Counted from the stretch's first letter, positions 1 to 9,622 are shown. The stretch is DNA of 64,000 nucleotides from RGIG2000 sp045612665 (GCA_045612665.1 JAZKZO010000037.1:40931-104930), one strand, 5' to 3'. Numbers and translations: made by a program. The notes: generated by a model not told the origin, from the letters alone.

Positions 1-1
1 T

Positions 2-853
2 GACAGAATGTGCTCCTTCGGTGACTGGGTTGCACTTTCCGACGTTTGCGATGCTACAACAGCACTTCTTATCAAGCGCGAAATCTCCGACGGAGTTATC
101 GCTCCAGGCTATACCGATGAGGCTCTTGAAATTCTCAAAACAAAGAGAAAGGGCAACTACAACATCGTAAAGATTGATGCTGATTTCGTTCCAGATCCTA
201 TTGAGCGTAAGCAGGTATATGGAATTACCTTTGAGCAAGGTAGAAACAACTTCGAAATTAATAAGGAGCTTCTTACAGATATCGTAACTGAGAACAAGGA
301 TCTCCCAGAAGAGGCTGTTCGCGACCTTATAATCGCTCTTATCACACTTAAATATACACAGTCTAACTCAGTATGCTATGCATATCAAGGACAGGCTATC
401 GGTGTAGGCGCAGGTCAGCAGTCAAGAATTCACTGTACACGCCTTGCAGGTACAAAGGCTGATACATGGCACCTTCGTCAGCATGACAAGGTTCTCAACC
501 TTCCTTTCCGTGATGATATTGCAAGACCTGACAGAGACAACGTTATCGACGGCTACATCAACAAGAACGAAGAGGATGTATGCGCTGATGGTAACTGGCA
601 GAAATATTTCACATCTCAGCCTGAGCCACTTACAGATGCTGAGGCTAGAGCATACCTCGACACAATCACAGGCGTAAGCGTTGGTTCTGATGCGTTCTTC
701 CCATTCAGCGACAACATCGAAAGAGCAAAGAAGAGTGGTGTTTCTTATATCGCAGAGCCAGGTGGATCTATTAGAGACGATCTCGTAATTGAGTGCTGTA
801 ACAAGTATGGAATGGTTATGGCGTTCACAAAGATGAGACTTTTCCACCATTAA
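2..853 (+). CDS. purH: AICAR transformylase (5'-truncated by the window edge)
   Basis: This gene makes FAICAR from AICAR with 10-formyl-THF as formyl donor, the penultimate step of IMP synthesis in the cytoplasm. The frame is open from base 2, so the start lies outside the window; the ATG at 8 is internal. Visible AICARFT signatures are KYTQSNSVCYA (near residue 117 of what is present), GAGQQSRIHCTRLAG, SDAFFPF and the terminal RLFHH. No IMP cyclohydrolase domain is seen in the visible part. The family also has a stand-alone Clostridial form of about 390 residues, so roughly 100 residues may be missing, but a bifunctional protein cannot be excluded from this fragment. The gene lies 12 bp before purD on the same strand, consistent with one purine operon. 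Confidence 0.93.
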   Translation, partial: DRMCSFGDWVALSDVCDATTALLIKREISDGVIAPGYTDEALEILKTKRKGNYNIVKIDADFVPDPIERKQVYGITFEQGRNNFEINKELLTDIVTENKDLPEEAVRDLIIALITLKYTQSNSVCYAYQGQAIGVGAGQQSRIHCTRLAGTKADTWHLRQHDKVLNLPFRDDIARPDRDNVIDGYINKNEEDVCADGNWQKYFTSQPEPLTDAEARAYLDTITGVSVGSDAFFPFSDNIERAKKSGVSYIAEPGGSIRDDLVIECCNKYGMVMAFTKMRLFHH

Positions 854-865
854 TGAGGTGACTCG

Positions 866-2137
866 ATGAAGGTAATGGTTGTAGGTGGCGGCGGAAGAGA
901 GCACGCCATCATAAAAAAGCTTAAGGAAAGCAAAAAGATAACTGAGCTTTATGCTTTGCCTGGCAACGGCGGAATGGCAAATGATGCTACCTGCGTTGCA
1001 ATCGGTGCAAAGGATATCGACGGTATCGTAGCTTTTGCAAAGGAAAATAAAATTGACTATGCAGTTGTAGCACCTGACGATCCACTCGTTCTTGGATGCG
1101 TAGATGCACTTAACGAAATCGGTATTCCTTGCTTTGGTCCTTCAAAGGCTGCGGCTATAATTGAAGGAAGTAAGGTTTTCTCAAAGAACCTTATGAAAAA
1201 GTACGGCATCCCTACTGCAAGCTACGATGTTTTCTCCGATGCAGAGAAAGCGCTTGAATTTATAAAGAGCGCACCTATTCCAACAGTTATTAAGGCTGAC
1301 GGCTTGGCACTCGGAAAGGGCGTTGTAATCGCTTTTGATAGAGAAGAGGCCGTTGATGCAATAAAGTCCATTATGGAGGATAAGAAATTCGGCGATAGCG
1401 GTAACAATATCGTTATTGAAGAATTTTTGACAGGTCCTGAGGTTTCAGTTCTTGCATTTACTGACGGAAAAACCGTTAAGCCTATGGTTTCTTCTATGGA
1501 CCATAAGAGAGCCCTTGATTTTGATAAGGGACTCAATACGGGCGGTATGGGAACAATCGCTCCTAACCCCTATTACACAGCTGAAATTGCTGATGAATGT
1601 ATGGAAAAGATTTTCTTGCCTACAATCAATGCAATGAATAAAGAGGGCAGAACCTTTAAGGGATGCTTGTATTTCGGTCTTATGCTTACTCCTAACGGAC
1701 CAAAGGTTATCGAATATAACTGTCGCTTCGGAGATCCTGAAACACAGGTTGTTTTGCCACTTCTTGAAAGTGATCTCTTTGAGGTAATGCAAAGCGTTAC
1801 AAACGAAACCTTGGCTGGTCAAGAGGTTAAATTCGCAGATAAGAGCGCTTGCTGTGTAATAATGGCATCAAAGGGATATCCCGAAAAGTATGAAAACGGA
1901 TTTGAAATCGTAATTCCCGAAAATATTGCTGATAGCGTTTATGTTGCAGGTGCAAAGCTCTCCGAAGGAAAGCTTCTTAGCGCAGGCGGACGTGTCCTTG
2001 GTGTTACTGCTATTGCAGATGATCTTAAGGGCGCAATCGACAATGCATATACAAAGGTTAAGACAATTAAATTTGATAATGCATTCTATAGAAGCGATAT
2101 CGGACAGAGAGCACTTAAAGCAACGGAGGAAAAATAA
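866..2137 (+). CDS. purD: Phosphoribosylamine-glycine ligase (GAR synthetase)
   Basis: This enzyme joins glycine to 5-phosphoribosylamine with ATP in step 2 of de novo purine synthesis. The 423-residue length is normal for PurD. The N-terminus has the Rossmann-like VGGGGREHAI motif, followed by the ATP-grasp domain (about 100-300) with KADGLALGKGV, DHKRALDFDKG, NTGGMGT and YNCRFGDPETQ. A GAGGTGA ribosome site lies 6 nt before the ATG. The stop codon overlaps the purL start (TAATG), so translation is coupled. No promoter is visible inside the purH-purD-purL run. Confidence 0.97.
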   Translation: MKVMVVGGGGREHAIIKKLKESKKITELYALPGNGGMANDATCVAIGAKDIDGIVAFAKENKIDYAVVAPDDPLVLGCVDALNEIGIPCFGPSKAAAIIEGSKVFSKNLMKKYGIPTASYDVFSDAEKALEFIKSAPIPTVIKADGLALGKGVVIAFDREEAVDAIKSIMEDKKFGDSGNNIVIEEFLTGPEVSVLAFTDGKTVKPMVSSMDHKRALDFDKGLNTGGMGTIAPNPYYTAEIADECMEKIFLPTINAMNKEGRTFKGCLYFGLMLTPNGPKVIEYNCRFGDPETQVVLPLLESDLFEVMQSVTNETLAGQEVKFADKSACCVIMASKGYPEKYENGFEIVIPENIADSVYVAGAKLSEGKLLSAGGRVLGVTAIADDLKGAIDNAYTKVKTIKFDNAFYRSDIGQRALKATEEK

Positions 2138-5100
2138 TGGTTTATCGTATATATGTAGAAAAGAAGCAAGGTCTTGAAAACGAGGCTAACGCTCTTTACT
2201 CAGAGATAAAAACCTTCTTGGGCATTGAGTCCATTGAAAAGGTTAGACTTTTAAATAGATATGACGTTGAAAACATATCCGAGGAGCTCTTCGAATATTC
2301 TGTAAAGACAGTTTTCTCAGAGCCACAGCTTGATAATACTTATTCAAGCATTGAAAATGACGGAGCAGTAGTGTTTGCAACTGAATATCTTCCAGGTCAA
2401 TTTGACCAAAGAGCTGATTCGGCAGCACAGTGTATTCAGCTTATTTCGCAGGCTGATAAGCCAAGCGTTCAAAGCGCAAAGGTTTATATGCTTTACGGAA
2501 AGCTTTCTCAAAATGATATCGAGAGAATTAAAAAGCATGTTATCAACCCTGTTGAATCACGCGAGGCTTCTCTTGATGAAAAGGAAACTCTTAAGGCTGA
2601 GTATGAAATTCCCGCTGATGTAAAGACAATCGAGGGCTTTATTGACCTTGATAAGCAGGAACTTGCCGATTTCGTTAAATCCTATGCACTTGCTATGGAT
2701 AACGACGATATCAAGTTCTGTCAGGATTATTTTAAGAGCGAGGGAAGAAATCCTACCGTTACTGAAATAAGAATGATTGATACATACTGGTCAGACCACT
2801 GCCGTCATACAACGTTCTTGACAACAATTGATAACGTAAGCTTTGAGGATGAGCTTCTTCAAAAGACCTACGATGATTACATTGAAACAAGAAAGTATCT
2901 CGGTAGAACAAAGCCTGTAAACCTTATGGATATCGCAACTCTTGCAGTTAGATATCTCAAAAAGGAAGGAAAGCTTGAAAAGCTTGACGAGAGTGAGGAA
3001 ATCAATGCTTGTACCGTTAAAATCGACGTTGAGGTTGACGGCAAGGTTGAGCCTTGGCTCTTGCTCTTCAAAAATGAAACACATAACCACCCAACAGAGA
3101 TTGAGCCATTCGGTGGCGCAGCAACCTGTATCGGTGGTGCGATAAGAGACCCATTGTCAGGTAGATCTTACGTATATGGAGCTATGCGTCTTACAGGTGC
3201 GGCTGATCCGTTAAGACCTATTGAGCAGACAATTGAAGGTAAGCTTCCACAAAGAAAGATTGTTACAACTGCAGCTGCAGGTTATTCCTCTTACGGTAAC
3301 CAAATCGGTCTTGCAACAGGCATCGTTGATGAAATTTATCACGACGGCTATGCAGCAAAGCATCTTGAGGTTGGAGCAGTAATCGCTGCAGCACCTCAAA
3401 AGAATGTACGTAGAGAAAGACCTGAGGACGGAGACGTTGTAATTCTTCTCGGTGGTAGAACAGGACGCGACGGCTGTGGTGGAGCAACAGGCTCATCAAA
3501 ATCACACACAGTAAAATCCCTTGAGCTTTGCGGTGCAGAGGTACAAAAGGGTAACGCTCCTGAGGAAAGAAAGCTTCAAAGATTGTTTAGAAACTACGAT
3601 GCTTGCCGTATGATTAAGCGTTGTAATGACTTCGGTGCAGGAGGCGTATCCGTTGCTATCGGTGAGCTTGCTGACGGTCTTGAAATCAATCTTAATGCAG
3701 TTCCAAAGAAATACGACGGTCTTGATGGCACAGAGCTTGCAATAAGCGAATCTCAAGAGAGAATGGCTGTTGTAGTTGAGGCAAAGGATGTTGAGGGCTT
3801 CCTCAAGCTCGCTCATAGCGAAAACCTCGAGGCAACAGTTGTTGCAACAGTAAAGGCTGAGCCAAGACTTAGAATGCTCCATAACGGCAGAGCAATAGTA
3901 GATATTAGCCGTGAATTCCTTAACTCAAACGGTGCTGAGAAGCACATTGATATCGCTCCTGCAAAGATCGAAAGCTATGCAAAGGATATTCCTGCTGATT
4001 TCGAAAGCGGAATGAGCGCGTTGGTATCAGATCTTAACATTTGCTCAAAGCGTGGACTTAGCGAGCGCTTCGATAGCACAATCGGTGCAGGCACAGTTCT
4101 TATGCCTTTCGGCGGTAAGTATCAAAGAACTCCTATTCAGGCAATGGTTCAGAAGATTTCCGTTGAAAAGGAGCATACAAGCGATTGCTCGTTTATGGCG
4201 TGGGGCTATAACCCATTCATTTCTGAAAAGAGCCCATATCACGGTGCATATCTTGCAGTTATTGAATCTGTATCAAAGCTTATTGCAACAGGTGCTAAAT
4301 TCGAGGATGTATATCTTACATTCCAAGAGTATTTTGAAAAGCCACTTAAGGATCCAAAGAGATGGGGCAAGCCACTTGCAGCGCTTCTTGGTTCATTTAA
4401 GGCTCAAAAGGAGCTTGGCATAGGCTCTATCGGTGGTAAGGACTCAATGAGTGGTTCGTTTGAAAAGCTCGATGTTCCACCAACACTTATTTCATTTGCA
4501 GTAACAACAGGTAAGACTGACGATGTTATTTCCCCTGAATTCAAGAAGGCTGGAAATAAGGTTGTTATTCTTAAGCCTGAGTATGATGAAAATAATCTTC
4601 CTAAGACCGATTCATTGCTCGCTGTATACGATAAGGTTACGGCTTTGGCAAGAGAAGGTAAGGTTGCAAGTGCTTATACACCTACAATCGGTGGTGTGGC
4701 TGAGGCTATCTATAAGATGTCAATCGGTAATGCGCTTGGCTTCGAATTTGATAGTGCTCTTACTCTTGAGGATATATTCGGCTATAATTACGGCTCATTT
4801 ATCCTTGAGCTTACAGAGGATATCGATATCGGTATCACACTCGGTAAGGTAACAAGCGATCTTTCTATTGTATATAATGGAAAGAAGATTTGCATGTGCG
4901 CGCTTAACGACCTTTATGAAAGCAAGCTTGAGGGAGTTTATTCCTGCAATATCAAGAGCCCAACTGATAAGGTTGAAACAATTTCTTATAACGTTGATAA
5001 GAAGTTTGCATCAAATATCAAGGTTGCAAAGCCAAAGGTTCTTATCCCTGTATTCCCAGGCACTAACTGTGAGTTCGATAGCGCAAAGGCTGCCCAGGAC

Positions 5101-5826
5101 GCAGGTGCCGAGGCTGATATCTTTGTAATCAATAACCTTAGCGCTGACGATATTAAGAGAAGCGCAGAGGAATTTGTTGCAAAGCTTAAAAATTCACAAA
5201 TCGTATTTATTCCTGGCGGATTCTCCGGCGGTGACGAGCCTGACGGTTCAGGTAAATTCATTACTGCATTCTTTAGAGGAGCTGCCGTTAAGGAAGAGGT
5301 AACAAATCTTCTTGAAAAGCGTGATGGACTTATGTGCGGTATATGCAACGGCTTCCAAGCGCTTATCAAGCTCGGACTCGTTCCGTTTGGCAAAATTATT
5401 GATACCGACGAAACCTGCCCAACTCTTACATTCAACAACATTGCACGCCACCAATCCAAGATTGTAAGAACAAGAGTTGCAACAAACAACTCTCCATGGC
5501 TTGCAAATTGTAATGTTGGAGATGTTTATAATGTTCCGATTTCACATGGAGAAGGTAAGTTCTTGGCAAACGATGAAACTATTGCAAGACTTATCGCAAA
5601 CGGACAAATCGCAACCCAGTACGTTGACCTTAACGGTAACGCAACGTATGATATCGACTACAACCCTAACGGTTCATCTCTCGCAATTGAGGGAATTATC
5701 TCACCTGACGGTCGTGTAATCGGTAAAATGGGCCACTCCGAGCGTGTTGGAAACGGTCTTTATAAGAACGTTTACGGCGATTATGACATTAAAATGTTCA
5801 AGAGTGCTGTAAAATATTTTAAATAA
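2137..5826 (+). CDS. purL: Phosphoribosylformylglycinamidine synthase, single-chain
   Basis: This ATP- and glutamine-dependent enzyme converts FGAR to FGAM. At 1229 residues it is the fused single-chain form, carrying PurL and PurQ activities in one protein instead of separate purS/purQ/purL products. The tandem AIRS-like synthase halves contain SDHCRHTTF and FKNETHNHPTEIEPFGGAAT. The C-terminal class I glutaminase starts near residue 967 (VLIPVFPGTNCEFDSA). Its nucleophile is Cys1070 in GICNGFQAL, and a late PISHGEGKF segment supplies the histidine region. Translation starts one base inside the purD stop. It is the last gene of the visible purine operon. Confidence 0.97.
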   Translation: MVYRIYVEKKQGLENEANALYSEIKTFLGIESIEKVRLLNRYDVENISEELFEYSVKTVFSEPQLDNTYSSIENDGAVVFATEYLPGQFDQRADSAAQCIQLISQADKPSVQSAKVYMLYGKLSQNDIERIKKHVINPVESREASLDEKETLKAEYEIPADVKTIEGFIDLDKQELADFVKSYALAMDNDDIKFCQDYFKSEGRNPTVTEIRMIDTYWSDHCRHTTFLTTIDNVSFEDELLQKTYDDYIETRKYLGRTKPVNLMDIATLAVRYLKKEGKLEKLDESEEINACTVKIDVEVDGKVEPWLLLFKNETHNHPTEIEPFGGAATCIGGAIRDPLSGRSYVYGAMRLTGAADPLRPIEQTIEGKLPQRKIVTTAAAGYSSYGNQIGLATGIVDEIYHDGYAAKHLEVGAVIAAAPQKNVRRERPEDGDVVILLGGRTGRDGCGGATGSSKSHTVKSLELCGAEVQKGNAPEERKLQRLFRNYDACRMIKRCNDFGAGGVSVAIGELADGLEINLNAVPKKYDGLDGTELAISESQERMAVVVEAKDVEGFLKLAHSENLEATVVATVKAEPRLRMLHNGRAIVDISREFLNSNGAEKHIDIAPAKIESYAKDIPADFESGMSALVSDLNICSKRGLSERFDSTIGAGTVLMPFGGKYQRTPIQAMVQKISVEKEHTSDCSFMAWGYNPFISEKSPYHGAYLAVIESVSKLIATGAKFEDVYLTFQEYFEKPLKDPKRWGKPLAALLGSFKAQKELGIGSIGGKDSMSGSFEKLDVPPTLISFAVTTGKTDDVISPEFKKAGNKVVILKPEYDENNLPKTDSLLAVYDKVTALAREGKVASAYTPTIGGVAEAIYKMSIGNALGFEFDSALTLEDIFGYNYGSFILELTEDIDIGITLGKVTSDLSIVYNGKKICMCALNDLYESKLEGVYSCNIKSPTDKVETISYNVDKKFASNIKVAKPKVLIPVFPGTNCEFDSAKAAQDAGAEADIFVINNLSADDIKRSAEEFVAKLKNSQIVFIPGGFSGGDEPDGSGKFITAFFRGAAVKEEVTNLLEKRDGLMCGICNGFQALIKLGLVPFGKIIDTDETCPTLTFNNIARHQSKIVRTRVATNNSPWLANCNVGDVYNVPISHGEGKFLANDETIARLIANGQIATQYVDLNGNATYDIDYNPNGSSLAIEGIISPDGRVIGKMGHSERVGNGLYKNVYGDYDIKMFKSAVKYFK

Positions 5827-5833
5827 GCTAATT

Positions 5834-5864
5834 AGGACACCTTGACTTTTAATCAAGGTGTCCC
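5834..5864 (+). other. Hairpin after purL without a U-tract
   Basis: A perfect 11-bp stem (GGACACCTTGA pairing with TCAAGGTGTCC, 7-nt loop) begins about 8 nt after the purL stop. The bases that follow are CGAAAAG, with no T run, so it is a poor intrinsic terminator. It may protect or process the mRNA 3' end, or terminate weakly. I found no convincing sigma-A promoter between here and serC. Confidence 0.5.
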
Positions 5865-5918
5865 GAAAAGCTACTAATTTTGCTAAAAATTTTATTAATA
5901 TATTTGGAGGTTTCTATT

Positions 5919-7007
5919 ATGGAACGCGTTTACAACTTTTCAGCAGGTCCGTCTATGCTTCCTCTCGAGGTTCTCGAAAAGGCTGCTGCGGAAATGCTAT
6001 GCTACAAGGACAGTGGAATGTCAGTTATGGAGATGAGCCATCGCTCACCTGTATACGAGGAGATCATCCAAGATGCAGAGAAGCTTCTCCGTAAGATTAT
6101 GAACATTCCTGACAATTACAAGGTTCTTTTCCTTCAGGGTGGTGCATCAACTCAGTTTGCTGCAGTTCCTCTTAACTTGATGAACAAGAACAACAAGGCT
6201 GACTATATCGTATCAGGTCAGTTCTCAGGCAAGGCTTACAAGGAGGCTCAAAAGTACGGTGATGCAGCTTGCGTAGCTACATCTAAGGATGCTAACTTCT
6301 CATTTATTCCTGAAACTACTCGTGAGTCATTCCGTCCTGATGCAGACTATGTTCACATCTGCTTCAACAACACAATTTACGGAACAAAGTTCAACTATAT
6401 TCCTGACACAGGAGATATTCCTCTTGTTGCTGATATGTCTTCTTGCATTATCAGTGAGCCTGTTGATGTAACAAAGTTCGGTATGATTTATGCAGGCGCA
6501 CAAAAGAATATGGCTCCTGCTGGTCTTACAATCGTAATCATCAGAGAAGACCTTATGGGCAACGCTCGTGCTGATATTCCTACAATGCTCGACTATAAGA
6601 CAATGGCTGACAACGATTCTATGTATAACACTCCACCTTGCTACTGCATCTATGTTGCAAAGCTCGTTTACGAGTGGATTGAATCACTTGGTGGTCTTGA
6701 GAAGATGAAGGAATTGAACGAGAAGAAGGCAAAGGTTCTTTATGACTATCTCGATAGCCAGGATTACTATATCGCACCTGTAAAGAAGGAGTGCCGTTCA
6801 CTTATGAACGTTACATTCGTAACAGGCGATGCAGAGCTTGATAAGAAGTTCGCATCCGAAGCAGGTAAGGCAGGACTCAAGAACCTTAAGGGTCACCGTT
6901 CAGTTGGCGGTATGAGAGCTTCTATCTACAATGCTATGCCATATGACGGCGTTGTTGCTCTCGTTGAGTTTATGAAGAAGTTCGCTTCAGAAAATCCTAA
7001 AGCATAA
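5919..7007 (+). CDS. serC: Phosphoserine aminotransferase
   Basis: This PLP enzyme converts 3-phosphohydroxypyruvate and glutamate to phosphoserine, step 2 of serine synthesis. It has 362 residues, the normal length. The N-terminus YNFSAGPSMLP and the segment LFLQGGASTQF are family hallmarks. The PLP lysine is Lys196 in GAQKNMAPAG, and KGHRSVGGMRASIYNA lies near the C-terminus. The ATG at 5919 was chosen because GGAGG lies 8 nt upstream; an in-frame TTG at 5880 has no ribosome site and would add 13 hydrophobic residues. It is 14 nt from serA, forming an operon. Confidence 0.96.
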   Translation: MERVYNFSAGPSMLPLEVLEKAAAEMLCYKDSGMSVMEMSHRSPVYEEIIQDAEKLLRKIMNIPDNYKVLFLQGGASTQFAAVPLNLMNKNNKADYIVSGQFSGKAYKEAQKYGDAACVATSKDANFSFIPETTRESFRPDADYVHICFNNTIYGTKFNYIPDTGDIPLVADMSSCIISEPVDVTKFGMIYAGAQKNMAPAGLTIVIIREDLMGNARADIPTMLDYKTMADNDSMYNTPPCYCIYVAKLVYEWIESLGGLEKMKELNEKKAKVLYDYLDSQDYYIAPVKKECRSLMNVTFVTGDAELDKKFASEAGKAGLKNLKGHRSVGGMRASIYNAMPYDGVVALVEFMKKFASENPKA

Positions 7008-7021
7008 AAGAGGAAATAAAA

Positions 7022-8182
7022 ATGAAAAAGATTAAGCTTATGAATAAAATTGCAGCTGTTGGTACCGATAATTTCGACCGCGCTGTATATGAGGTATCGG
7101 ATGTTCTTGAAAATCCTGATGCTATAATGGTTCGTTCAGCTGCACTTCATGATATGGAAATGAATCCTGAGCTCAAGGCTATCGCTCGTTGTGGCGCAGG
7201 TGTTAACAACATTCCTGTTGAAAAGTGCACAGAGAAGGGCATCGTTGTATTTAACACACCTGGTGCTAATGCAAACGGTGTTAAGGAGCTCGCAATTTGC
7301 GCACTCGTTCTCGCTGCAAGAGATGTTGTTGGTGGTATCGAGTGGGTAAAATCACTTGCAGGCACTTCCGATATTGCTAAGACAGTTGAAAAGGGCAAGG
7401 GTGCTTACGTTGGTACTGAGCTTGCTGGAAAGAAGCTTGGCGTTATCGGTCTTGGAGCTATCGGTGGTATGGTTGCTAACGCAGCTAGCGCTCTTGGTAT
7501 GAACGTTGTTGGTTGTGACCCATATATCACACCGGCTGCTGCTTGGAGTCTTGCTCCAACAGTTAAGCAGGCTGCTTCCTATGAGGAAATCTTTAAGAGC
7601 TGTGATTATATTTCACTTCACGTTCCTGCAACTCCTCAAACAAAGAATATGATTAACGAAAAGTCCATCGCTATGATGAAGGACGGCGTTAGAATTATCA
7701 ACCTCGCAAGAGCAGACCTCGTTTGCGCTGCTGATATGAAGAAGGCTCTCGCTGACAAGAAGGTTGCAAAGTATGTAACTGACTTCCCAACTGATGAAAC
7801 AGTAGGAGTTGAGGGAATTATTAACGTTCCTCACCTTGGTGCTTCAACAGTTGAATCCGAGGATCACTGTGCAGTTATGGCTGCTATTCAGCTTGATGAG
7901 TACCTTAAGAACGGTAACATTAAGAATAGCGTTAACTTCCCAAATGTTGCACTCCCACACAACTCTCTTGCAAGAGTTTGCGTAATGCACAAGAACGTTC
8001 CTAACACTATCTCTCAAATCACTGCAGCATTCGCTTCAGTAAACGTTAACATCGAAAATATGGCTAACGGCTCTAAGGGAGAGGTTGCTTATACAATCAT
8101 TGAAACAAATGAGAAGGTAAGCGACGACGTTGTTAAGGCAGTTATGGCTGTTGAGAACGTTTCAAAGGTTCTTTGCTACTAA
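7022..8182 (+). CDS. serA: D-3-phosphoglycerate dehydrogenase
   Basis: This NAD-dependent enzyme oxidises 3-phosphoglycerate, the first step of serine synthesis. It has 386 residues. The NAD-binding GLGAIG motif is at 143-148, the catalytic arginine is Arg230 in NLARADLV, and the active-site histidine is His271 in VPHLGAST. From about 315 onward there is a single ACT domain, the usual place for serine feedback binding. This is the short form lacking the extra ASB domain of long SerA proteins. It lies between serC and a DUF1015 gene with gaps of 14 and 13 nt. Confidence 0.95.
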   Translation: MKKIKLMNKIAAVGTDNFDRAVYEVSDVLENPDAIMVRSAALHDMEMNPELKAIARCGAGVNNIPVEKCTEKGIVVFNTPGANANGVKELAICALVLAARDVVGGIEWVKSLAGTSDIAKTVEKGKGAYVGTELAGKKLGVIGLGAIGGMVANAASALGMNVVGCDPYITPAAAWSLAPTVKQAASYEEIFKSCDYISLHVPATPQTKNMINEKSIAMMKDGVRIINLARADLVCAADMKKALADKKVAKYVTDFPTDETVGVEGIINVPHLGASTVESEDHCAVMAAIQLDEYLKNGNIKNSVNFPNVALPHNSLARVCVMHKNVPNTISQITAAFASVNVNIENMANGSKGEVAYTIIETNEKVSDDVVKAVMAVENVSKVLCY

Positions 8183-8195
8183 TCGGTGATTTACT

Positions 8196-9440
8196 ATGAT
8201 TACAGTAAAGCCGTTTAATGCACTTAGACCAACCGTTGAGCTTGCAGATAAATGTGCAGCCCTTCCTTATGACGTTATGTCTAGCGATGAGGCAAGAGAA
8301 ATGGTTAAGGGTAATCCTTATTCCTTCTTGCATATTGATAAGGCTGAAATCGACCTTGATAAATCTATCGATATATATGACGAAAGAGTTTACGCTAAGG
8401 CAAGCGAAAACCTTAAAAAGCTTGAAAATGATGGCGTATATGTAAACGACAGCGAGAAAAAGTTCTATTTTTACCGTCAAATTATGGATGGAAGAGCCCA
8501 AACAGGTATTGTTGGATGCGCTTCTATTGATGATTATATTGAAAATAGAATTAAAAAGCACGAATTTACACGCGCTGACAAGGAAATTGACCGTATAAAG
8601 CACGTAGATATTTGTTCTGCGCACACAGGTCCTATTTTCCTTGCATATAAGGACTCTGCAACACTCGACGAGATTATTAAGGAAGAAACAGGCAAGACTC
8701 CTATCTATGATTTTGTTTCCGAGGACGGTGTAAGACACACCGTTTGGAGAGCAAGCGATAAGAGCATTGATGACAAGATAAGCATAGAATTTTCAAAGCT
8801 TGATGCACTTTATATCGCTGATGGACACCATCGTGCAGCTTCTGCTGTTAAGGTGGGCGTAAAGCGTAGAGAAGAAAATCCAAGCTACACAGGTGATGAG
8901 GAGTTTAACTTCTTCTTGTCTGTAATTTTCCCTGCAAATACTCTCAAGATTATGGATTACAATAGACTTTTAAAGGATTTGAATGGCATGACCGCCGAGG
9001 AATTCTTGAAGGTCGTTGAGGAAAAAATCGGTACAGTAGAGGAATATAAGGGAGAAGGACCTTGTCGTCCTGCACAAAGACATTCGGTTGGAATGTTTGT
9101 TGGTGGAAAATGGTATCTTGTTAAATTCTACGATAGCATTTGTAATGCTGACACTCCTGTTGAGCGTCTTGATTGCGCTATTTTGCAAAATAATCTTTTG
9201 TCTCCTATCCTTGGAATTAAAGATCCAAGAAGCGACAAGAGAATAGATTTTGCAGGCGGAATTCGTGGACTAGACTATCTTGAAAAGAGATGCAATGAGG
9301 ATATGCAAATGGCAATCGCTATGTATCCAACATCCCTTGACGAGCTTATGTCAGTTGCCGATTCTGGCGCAGTAATGCCTCCTAAATCTACATGGTTTGA
9401 GCCTAAGCTTCGCAGTGGAATTCTTATCCATAAAATATAA
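8196..9440 (+). CDS. DUF1015 family protein in the serine operon
   Basis: This 414-residue soluble protein belongs to DUF1015, recognised from the N-terminus VKPFNALRP, LPYDVMSSDEA, NPYSFLHIDKAE and the central ADGHHRAASA (DGHHR at 209-213). The DGHHR motif resembles the ParB/sulfiredoxin-like motif of free-serine kinases such as SerK and SbnI; that link is from memory of the families and not tested here. The gene is 13 nt after serA and closes the operon with a strong terminator. No serB-type phosphoserine phosphatase is visible in the window, so a role in serine or phosphoserine metabolism is a reasonable inference but not shown. Confidence 0.85.
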   Translation: MITVKPFNALRPTVELADKCAALPYDVMSSDEAREMVKGNPYSFLHIDKAEIDLDKSIDIYDERVYAKASENLKKLENDGVYVNDSEKKFYFYRQIMDGRAQTGIVGCASIDDYIENRIKKHEFTRADKEIDRIKHVDICSAHTGPIFLAYKDSATLDEIIKEETGKTPIYDFVSEDGVRHTVWRASDKSIDDKISIEFSKLDALYIADGHHRAASAVKVGVKRREENPSYTGDEEFNFFLSVIFPANTLKIMDYNRLLKDLNGMTAEEFLKVVEEKIGTVEEYKGEGPCRPAQRHSVGMFVGGKWYLVKFYDSICNADTPVERLDCAILQNNLLSPILGIKDPRSDKRIDFAGGIRGLDYLEKRCNEDMQMAIAMYPTSLDELMSVADSGAVMPPKSTWFEPKLRSGILIHKI

Positions 9441-9441
9441 T

Positions 9442-9467
9442 AAAAAGCACCCTTTTGGGTGCTTTTT
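9442..9467. terminator. Intrinsic terminator of the serine operon
   Basis: AAAAAGCACCC pairs with GGGTGCTTTTT around a TTTT loop directly after the DUF1015 stop. The A and T runs on both sides would let it work in both directions. Confidence 0.9.
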
Positions 9468-9497
9468 AAAATTTTAAAATTCATAAATTCTAAAATC

Positions 9498-9535
9498 AAA
9501 AAACGGCTTGAAATCCTTTTGTCAAGCCGTTTTTT
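9498..9535 (-). terminator. Terminator downstream of tRNA-Leu
   Basis: An inverted repeat (AAAAAACGGCTTGA with TCAAGCCGTTTTTT) begins directly after the CCA end of the leftward tRNA. It reads as an intrinsic terminator on the minus strand and is symmetric enough to act on the plus strand too. Confidence 0.85.
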
Positions 9536-9620
9536 GGTGCAGATGATGAGACTCGAACTCACAAGAACTAGGTTCATTGGCTTCTGAGACCAACGCGTAT
9601 ACCAATTCCGCCACATCTGC
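9535..9620 (-). tRNA. tRNA-Leu (anticodon CAG)
   Basis: This 86-nt class II tRNA has the acceptor stem GCAGATG/CATCTGC, discriminator A, and encoded CCA. The anticodon stem TTGGT/GCCAA closes a 7-nt loop CTCAGAA, giving anticodon CAG that reads CTG. The long variable arm (GAAC-CTA-GTTC) is typical of tRNA-Leu. The T loop is TTCGAGT. No promoter is seen in the 11 nt between it and the YcxB-like gene, so it may be co-transcribed with ppa and that gene or use a promoter inside that gene. Confidence 0.95.
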
Positions 9621-9622
9621 GT

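Noticed and set aside
4986..5489. A 167-codon minus-strand open frame inside purL.
   Set aside because: It mirrors conserved PurL codons; there is no SD and no recognisable protein.
8142..8738. A 198-codon open frame on the minus strand.
   Set aside because: It is wholly antisense to the end of serA and the DUF1015 gene, has no SD, and shows low-complexity Ile/Val/Ser-rich content. It is a shadow of real genes.
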